From positions 6,431,001 to 6,495,000 of the forward strand of contig JAPTOF010000004.1 of NCBI GenBank assembly GCA_028554755.1: a DNA stretch of 64,000 nt, in the 5' to 3' direction. Below the pieces are notes generated by a model. That model had not been told where the DNA came from. It saw only the letters and a program-made list of their open reading frames with translations, and searched no databases. Source of the stretch: Cordia subcordata. Lineage: Eukaryota; Streptophyta; Magnoliopsida; Boraginales; Cordiaceae. Both the position numbers and the translations under genes were made by a program. Shown piece by piece: positions 58,519 through 64,000 of this stretch; position 1 is the stretch's first letter; the number at the start of each line of letters is the position of its first letter.

Positions 58519-58722
58519 TCAAGAAGGGGTATAAGTGGCAGCCAAGTTGAAAGATGCTAATGAGTTGGTCTCAACAGTAAGGTTCTCCATCGAGATTCTT
58601 CCATGCACAATATATCCTCCTTCCTGAAGGACAGTCATCTCAGCTCTACTACTAGATGCTACAGAAAGATTTACTATGAAACTGGGCTTTCCACAAGCCT
58701 TGTTAATTCTTCTCGGAGTAGG
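58519..58722 (-). pseudogene. Unidentified coding-like fragment
   Basis: On the minus strand a 67-codon frame without an ATG (preceded by a stop) reads PTPRRINKACGKPSFIVN, then RAEMTVLQEGGYIVHGRISM and ASFNLAATYTPS before a TGA. The amino-acid mix looks like a real globular C-terminus rather than AT-rich noise. I do not recognise the family. It may be the last exon of a lost gene or a retroposed fragment. Confidence 0.35.
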
Positions 58723-59810
58723 TCATAAAACCCCTATTATCCCGGATTACTTTTAAAATATCTATCCATATTAAGTTTTCAACCGTCCCTCGGGTGTGGT
58801 CAAGCCAATCTCCATCTCATAAAAGTATGGATTAATTCCTCTCATTTGTTGGCCCCTCCATGCCTCAACAATTTCCTTAGCTTGTAAGATATATAATAGC
58901 ATTTACCATGTTAGCAATGTTGCGCTGCCCATGCGTGCCTAATGAAAACCACTTCATTAATTCTGCCATTTTTAATTGTTACAAAAAGCCTCCACAAAGA
59001 TAATATTCCGTGCTAGTCCAAAACAAATTCCGTCTACATTTAACGTTTTTATGAGAAGTAACTTCCCATAATTTTCCTTTTACCTGTGTCATAAACTCAA
59101 TTCGAATTAGCCTATATTAGGTGACCTAACGCAAATGATTCCTAACAAATATATAGACTAATATTGCTTGTTCTATCAAGGCAAAACTGCTATGGTATTG
59201 TTCTGATAATTACTCCTATTAGGGCTGCTTTTTGCCTAGCTAGGGTTAACATGGTTTGATTAAACCGACCAAACCTATCCAATGCAATACCAAAAAAAAA
59301 AAAAATTGGTTTGGTTATTTTATGTAGTTATTTGAAACCAACAACTAACTAGTTTGGTTTTTTTTTTTTTTTTTTTTTGAAATAGGTTTAAAACAAAACA
59401 AAGCAAAAACTCAAACAAACCATGTTCACTTTTAATTTTATGTATATGTTAGTTAAATTTGTAATTATTAGGATGGTAAATCAAAATTGATCTACTATTG
59501 ATAATTTTTTCCCTTAAAATTATTTGGTAAATATTTATTTATTTTTATTTTTAAAAATTTTTACCATTAGAGATGTTCGGCTACGTTTGCTTATCGTATA
59601 TAATTAAAAAAAACGAATTAATTAGTTTCAAATTAAAAATTATTAATTTTATTTTATTTGAAATAAGTCCAAAATTAAATAAATCAAATCATATTCACCC
59701 CTTTTGCGTGAAAGGTAATATCAAGTGCGAGGACACAGACAATGATGAATTAATCTCCTCGTCCAAGAGAAGAATTTGTATTTTGTCCCGTGTTCTTAAC
59801 GTCCTTGATT

Positions 59811-59904
59811 TCTCGATCCCTTTCTAACCTAGTACTAGGTGAAAACGTGTACTTCCTGCATTTCTCGGTCCGTTTCTAACCTAGTACTAGGTGAAAACGT
59901 GTAC
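59811..59904. repeat. 52-bp tandem duplication with CCTAGTACTAGG palindrome
   Basis: Units begin TCTCGATCC (59811) and TCTCGGTCC (59863); each contains the 12-bp palindrome and GTGAAAACGTGTAC. Confidence 0.85.
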
Positions 59905-61180
59905 GTGAAAGCCGAGACAATGATTGCTACCAAATATCACGTGTTAAAAAAAGCACGTGGTGGATGACTTTTCCTATCGTCTTATCACATAATATTATAT
60001 GGCTGTCAATGCTTCATACTTACTTGAACAATTGCAAAAGAATTTTATTGATGATGATCGGTAGATGGATCATACATTCTTGCCTCACCAGCATCCTCCT
60101 AATTTGTAAGAGTACTCTCACCGACAACGATAAAACTATCGTCATGTAATTATAAGTTCAAGTCATAAAAATTGTTATTTGCAGTTGATCTAAAGTGAAT
60201 TTTTGACTTTTTTCCACACTTAAATATAGCAAAAGATTTGAATATCCCATTTAAGTAAATTAAAGTTTCATTCTAGAATTAATAAATATTTTACGAAGCA
60301 CTTATCAAAATGTTATATACAAACTTGAAGGCCCTAAATTATTCATGTTACTGGGCGAGCGTGTTGTTGTACGTCGTTGGACGTCCAATCATGAGACATG
60401 GAGCCAGGTTTCACAAGTTGAAGTGTGTTTTTTTTTTTTTTTTTTTTTTTTTGTGACAAAGAAAATTTAACTGACAGAGCTCAATTCCCAATACACCCGG
60501 TAGAGCCCGACCACCTGACAAACCTCATATGCACAACATGTCTCCTATACTGTGTACTAGATAAGTCAATGGTATTCAACCTATGACAGTGGATTAAATT
60601 TAAACCCAGGTTATAAATTATTTCTATATCCAGCTCTTATCATTAGGGCATCTCTAGTGGACAATTTCACTAGTTGGAGTTATTCTGTTAGCTTGTTAAT
60701 GGAGATAGGTTTTGTTTGCTTAGTTGTAATAAGACTTTTTGTATTTTTTTTCTTTTTTTTTTTGGGGTCTTTGTTAAATTGTTTAGTTGGTATTTTGACC
60801 CATTTTCTACATTTTTTGTTGATTAATGAAATTTCAATCTTGACAAACAAAAAGGCCTTGGCGCAAAAGAAAATAAGAGAGCTAAATTATACTTATCTTC
60901 TTATAGTTTGTCTAACAAGCTAATTATCTCTATGTTTTAAAATTTACTACATTACTCCCTGCATAACACCTTCTCGTATTGGTTATTTGTGAGATTTATA
61001 TGTATTTTATAATGAATTGGGTTTACTATTACTATAATTAAAGTTTAAACATTTTAGGCCAATTAATTAAGGTTAATGTGATAGCATGACACTAGTGGGC
61101 CTGGGTCGTTATAAATTGTAACAGAGTAGGTTCTAGGCAAATTCCACACTACCTGAATCCTGGACTATAGTTTTGTTTTG

Positions 61181-61356
61181 TTTGAGTTTGGGTCGTGATG
61201 AGGACATCGAGTTTCTAAGGGAAAGACTCTGTAACACCCTCCCACATTAGTTCTTTATGACATTGTGGTTCTATTCTGTTTGAGTTTGGCCTGTGACAAG
61301 GATGTCGTCTATTTAAGGGAAAGACTCTATAACGCCTTCTCACATTAGTTCTCCGT
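61181..61356. repeat. 98-bp tandem duplication, diverged
   Basis: TTTGAGTTTG begins both units, followed by GGGAAAGACTCT, a TAAC-CC/GCC segment and CACATTAGTTCT. Confidence 0.75.
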
Positions 61357-61461
61357 AAGATCTGTGCGCACTTTATAATTATTTATATTTACTATAACTA
61401 TCATCACGAGCAGGTTAATGACACCTTGTAGTTTGTTAATTAGTTGATTATATTCTGTATT

Positions 61462-61611
61462 TTTAAAACATACCATATTACCCCCATATACTTTATAAAA
61501 GGTGATACAATTGCTTTTTTTTTTCAATGTTATCTAAACATTGTGAACTAAAGATAAGGATATTTTTGTAAAAATATATAGTACATTGCAAATTTTAATA
61601 GTCATAATGTA

Positions 61612-61653
<42 letters not shown>

Positions 61654-61799
61654 TTAAAACATATTTTATTGCCCCCATATACTTTAAAAATGGTGATACA
61701 ATTGCCTCTATATTTCAGTGTTATCTGAACATCATGAACTAAAATAAGAGTATTTTTGTAAAAATATAAAATACATTACAAATTCTAATACTCATAAAT
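61462..61799. repeat. 191-bp tandem duplication with TA/TG microsatellite
   Basis: Both units contain CCCCCATATACTTTA, GGTGATACAATTGC, AACTAAA and TATTTTTGTAAAAATAT. A (TA)n(TG)n run at about 61613-61654 lies between them. Confidence 0.8.
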
Positions 61800-62698
61800 T
61801 AAAAAAAAAAGAGTGCATGTATAATATTGTACAACAAGTTAATTTAGATGAAAAACGTTAACATATGAGATCATGTATTGTCACTTGAATCCCTCTTCTC
61901 TATTTCTTTCATTAATTTGTTTTTGTATATATATGAATGAGGAATCTATTTTTATTTTCTGTAAACACAAGGTTTGAGTAAATGAGAAATACAATTATAG
62001 ACAGTAAGGCTCCAAAATAACGTCTCTTTCCTGACTGTAAAATGTACATTTAGCTTTTTTTATTTTTAGATACTTAAAAGTGTGTTTTGTTTACATAGAA
62101 ATTAAAAATGATTTTAAGCTAAATATTAAGAAACTTGCTAACTAGCAAAAGGAAAAATTCTAAGCAAATGGGTTAAAGGGATCTTAAATCACTTCTACGA
62201 ACAAAAAGAACAACCTTGATCCATCTTAGAACTATGCTTGTACTTTCCCAAGTGAGCTTCAAAAAAAAAAAAAAAAGAAGCGTAGGAATGTGTAGAAAAT
62301 GCCAGCACATTGCACGTAATCATGATTATTACCTTTGCTAGCATCATTTGCAGATTCAAACCAGTTCAATATTAATAGCATCAGAAACCCAGAAAGAAAT
62401 CCATTCTGCTAGCTTGAACTTAGAAATGATTTTAGTGTGCTCATTAGTTCACCATATAATATACGGTTGCTCTAACCAGCCCCTAGGAAGTGTTACTACA
62501 CTTTTCATGACTTATTACATGAAGATAAAAGAGGCATAACACCCTCGATAAAAGAGGCATAACACCCTCTAGTTATAATATTTCTGGAGCAGCCTAGTGT
62601 GACTATCTTTATTGATATAAATTCTATAGATAACACAAGCTAGCTAGGCCTCTCTTTTAGTACTGTGTAAAACGGGTATAACTACAACAATAGCATCT

Positions 62699-63325
62699 CT
62701 AATTGACTATAACAGCATCATAAGATGACGAATCAAAAACACGTTCGACAATTGGTTGTTTGTCTTTTGTGATCAAACTATAAACCGCGAAGCCCTTTAT
62801 GTTGCCCTTAGCGCAGGCATACTTCCACAGCACACTATCCTCAAGGAAACCTGCATTCTCCACAACTCTGTCCGAGCTCAACACACCCTTCTTCACAAAA
62901 CCTGCTTTCTCCAATACTCTGTGGGAGGCTCCATTCTCTACATCTGCAAAGGCTTCCACCCTTACAACTCCAGGCAAGTGTTCAAACAAAAGAGATATAG
63001 CCATCTTAACAACCCTGGTGGCTATCCCTTTGCCCCAGTACTCCACAGCTATGGCGTACCCAATTTCGGCACTCCATGCGCCACCGGCATCACCGACAGG
63101 TTCCAGCATCACCCACAAAAACCCAATGGAGAAATCATCGATGCATATTGCTAGACGCCATGGATGGGGTATACAGACCTCCTTGATGAAAGTCAACGCC
63201 TCTTCTTTGGAGGTCAAAGTCTTCCATCTGATGGACCTGGTCACACGATCATCTCCGGCCCATTTCAGAAGACCATCCGCGTCTGTTAGCCGGAATGGGC
63301 GCAGGGTAATGCAGGACGAATCCAT
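62699..63325 (-). CDS. GNAT acetyltransferase, RimJ/RimL-like (copy 3, internal duplication)
   Basis: Single exon, 208 residues from the ATG at 63325 (MDSSCITLRPFRLTD). The open frame runs 28 codons further upstream, but this ATG matches the start of the other copies. GNAT features: KWAGDDRVTRSIRWKTLTSK, IPHPWRLAICIDD, motif A YWGKGIAT, and DVENGASHRVLEKAGF. It differs from copy 1 in a short insertion (MLEPVGDAGGAWSAEIGY) and in a 17-residue tandem duplication: RVLEKAGFVKKGVLSSD at about 136 is repeated as RVVENAGFLEDSVLWK at about 153. The C-terminus is also longer by some 15 residues. This duplicates the alpha4/beta6-7 region, so folding or activity may be altered. A TATAAAA lies about 105 bases upstream. 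Acceptor substrate unknown. Confidence 0.88.
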   Translation of the reverse strand: MDSSCITLRPFRLTDADGLLKWAGDDRVTRSIRWKTLTSKEEALTFIKEVCIPHPWRLAICIDDFSIGFLWVMLEPVGDAGGAWSAEIGYAIAVEYWGKGIATRVVKMAISLLFEHLPGVVRVEAFADVENGASHRVLEKAGFVKKGVLSSDRVVENAGFLEDSVLWKYACAKGNIKGFAVYSLITKDKQPIVERVFDSSSYDAVIVN

Positions 63326-63430
63326 CACTGAATGTATGTATAGTTCAAAATGGATCACACCTAAAATTGGATTAAGTTCAAGAAAACTGTGAGAAAGGAA
63401 TGGTGGCATTCATGCATGCACAGGTCTCGG

Positions 63431-63437
63431 TTTTATA
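63431..63437 (-). promoter_or_regulatory. TATA box of GNAT copy 3
   Basis: TATAAAA on the minus strand about 106 bases before the ATG; the same motif with similar neighbours precedes the copy 2 pseudogene at 57370-57376. Confidence 0.55.
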
Positions 63438-63627
63438 GGGAGCAACTTGCTAATATTCAGAATTCTGGAGGCATTTTATTCGTGTTCCACGTGATGGACA
63501 TGCTTTTAATTATTTTATATTAATTTAAAACGTTTTCTCATCCATGCCGGCCAACAGGGATTTTTTTTGTAAAAATACTTAAAATTTAAAATCTGTAACG
63601 AAAATAACCTTGTTTTCAAAAATAACT

Positions 63628-64000
63628 TTTTCTGCTTTTGAATAACCGATTTTAACTTTTGAATAAATGAAAATACTACATTTAACGGTATTACAATTTA
63701 CGGCTTTTGAATACCCAAAATAGGCTATTCAAAAGCCAAATTGCAAGATTCTAATTAAGGGTGCCAATTTCGGCTTTTGAATAGCCAATTTCGGCTATTC
63801 AAAAGCCGAAATTGGCACCCTTAATTAGAATCTTGCAATTGAAGGGTGCTAATTTCGGCTTTTGAATAGTCGAATGGCTATTTAAAAGCTGAAATTGGCA
63901 TGTTTCCCTCAATGCCTTCAAGTTGGTCAAAATTTGGCTTTTGAATAGCCTATTTTGGCTATTCAAAAGCCGAAAATTGTGGTATCGTTAATTGCAGGAT
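63628..64000. repeat. Array of hairpins built on a 15-bp inverted repeat
   Basis: GGCTTTTGAATAGCC faces GGCTATTCAAAAGCC across a 4-6 base loop four times: 63702-63737, 63772-63807, 63857-63890 (degenerate) and 63936-63971, spaced 70-85 bp. A decayed half unit lies near 63632-63665. The array may continue past the window end. No family recognised. Confidence 0.85.
63739..63840. repeat. Perfect inverted repeat, 48-bp arms, 6-base loop
   Basis: Arm one is 63739-63786, loop AATTTC 63787-63792, arm two 63793-63840. The arms are exact reverse complements by direct reading. This unit contains the second hairpin of the array. Confidence 0.92.

Larger units (their letters stand above)
58723..62698. 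other. Intergenic with tandem duplications
   Basis: No gene seen. Contains poly-A and poly-T runs, a 52-bp tandem duplication at 59811-59904, G-box-like CACGTG sites at about 59938-59968, a 98-bp duplication at about 61181-61356, a 191-bp duplication at about 61462-61799 split by (TA)n(TG)n, and a short duplicated GATAAAAGAGGCATAACACC at about 62524-62568. Confidence 0.5.

Noticed and set aside
62799..63392. 197-codon plus-strand open frame
   Set aside because: Antisense shadow of GNAT copy 3; its stretches mirror the conserved minus-strand protein.
63326..63409. 28-codon N-terminal extension of GNAT copy 3
   Set aside because: The other copies begin at the MDLS/MDSS position, and the extension has no family match; a TATA box lies just upstream of it.
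63628..64000. CRISPR array
   Set aside because: Spaced repeats, but this is plant nuclear DNA, the spacers are not unique of constant length, and the units are themselves hairpins.

Overview
This window is nuclear DNA of a flowering plant, a eudicot. The genes have many GT-AG introns, the intergenic DNA is AT-rich and full of transposon debris, there are plastid-derived fragments, and the proteins are those of dicots. I cannot name the species from sequence alone. Exon joins were worked out by hand from reading frame, splice consensus and remembered Arabidopsis homologues. For the three spliced genes every junction keeps frame and the summed exon lengths divide by three.

Layout. 1-3.1 kb: gene-poor, with a CACTA-type transposon end near 2.27 kb. 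3.1-4.8 kb (minus): an intronless glyoxal/galactose-oxidase-like secreted radical copper oxidase. 4.8-14 kb: intergenic, with a MITE candidate, a RING-H2 relic, a 785-bp direct duplication, a solo LTR and a 234-bp tandem repeat. 14.1-28.3 kb (plus): CDC27/HOBBIT, the APC3 subunit of the anaphase-promoting complex, 16 exons, with a dead Copia element in intron 7 on the opposite strand. 30.2-42.8 kb (plus): an EDR1-type Raf-like MAPKKK, 13 exons, with a LINE tail and a hAT-like MITE in its introns. 43.7-45.7 kb: old plastid-derived DNA (ndhA piece and 5' half of trnL-UAG) tangled with direct repeats. 46.1-52.0 kb (plus): an EMB1417-like PPR protein, four exons, with a second dead Copia element in intron 2 in the sense orientation. 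52.4-63.3 kb (minus): three dispersed GNAT acetyltransferase copies (one intact, one with a deletion, one intact with an internal duplication) in repeat-rich DNA. 63.6-64.0 kb: an array of hairpins, including a perfect 48-bp-arm inverted repeat, which may run past the window edge.

The genes do not form a pathway. They are ordinary neighbours: cell-wall or extracellular oxidation, cell-cycle ubiquitination, defence/ethylene-type kinase signalling, organelle RNA biology and small-molecule or protein acetylation. I found no clear new multi-gene system. The most unusual items are the hairpin array at the right end, the GNAT family with its 17-residue internal duplication, the duplicated 3' splice site of CDC27 intron 2, the plastid mosaic, and the two intronic Copia elements that lost nearly the same part of the polyprotein.
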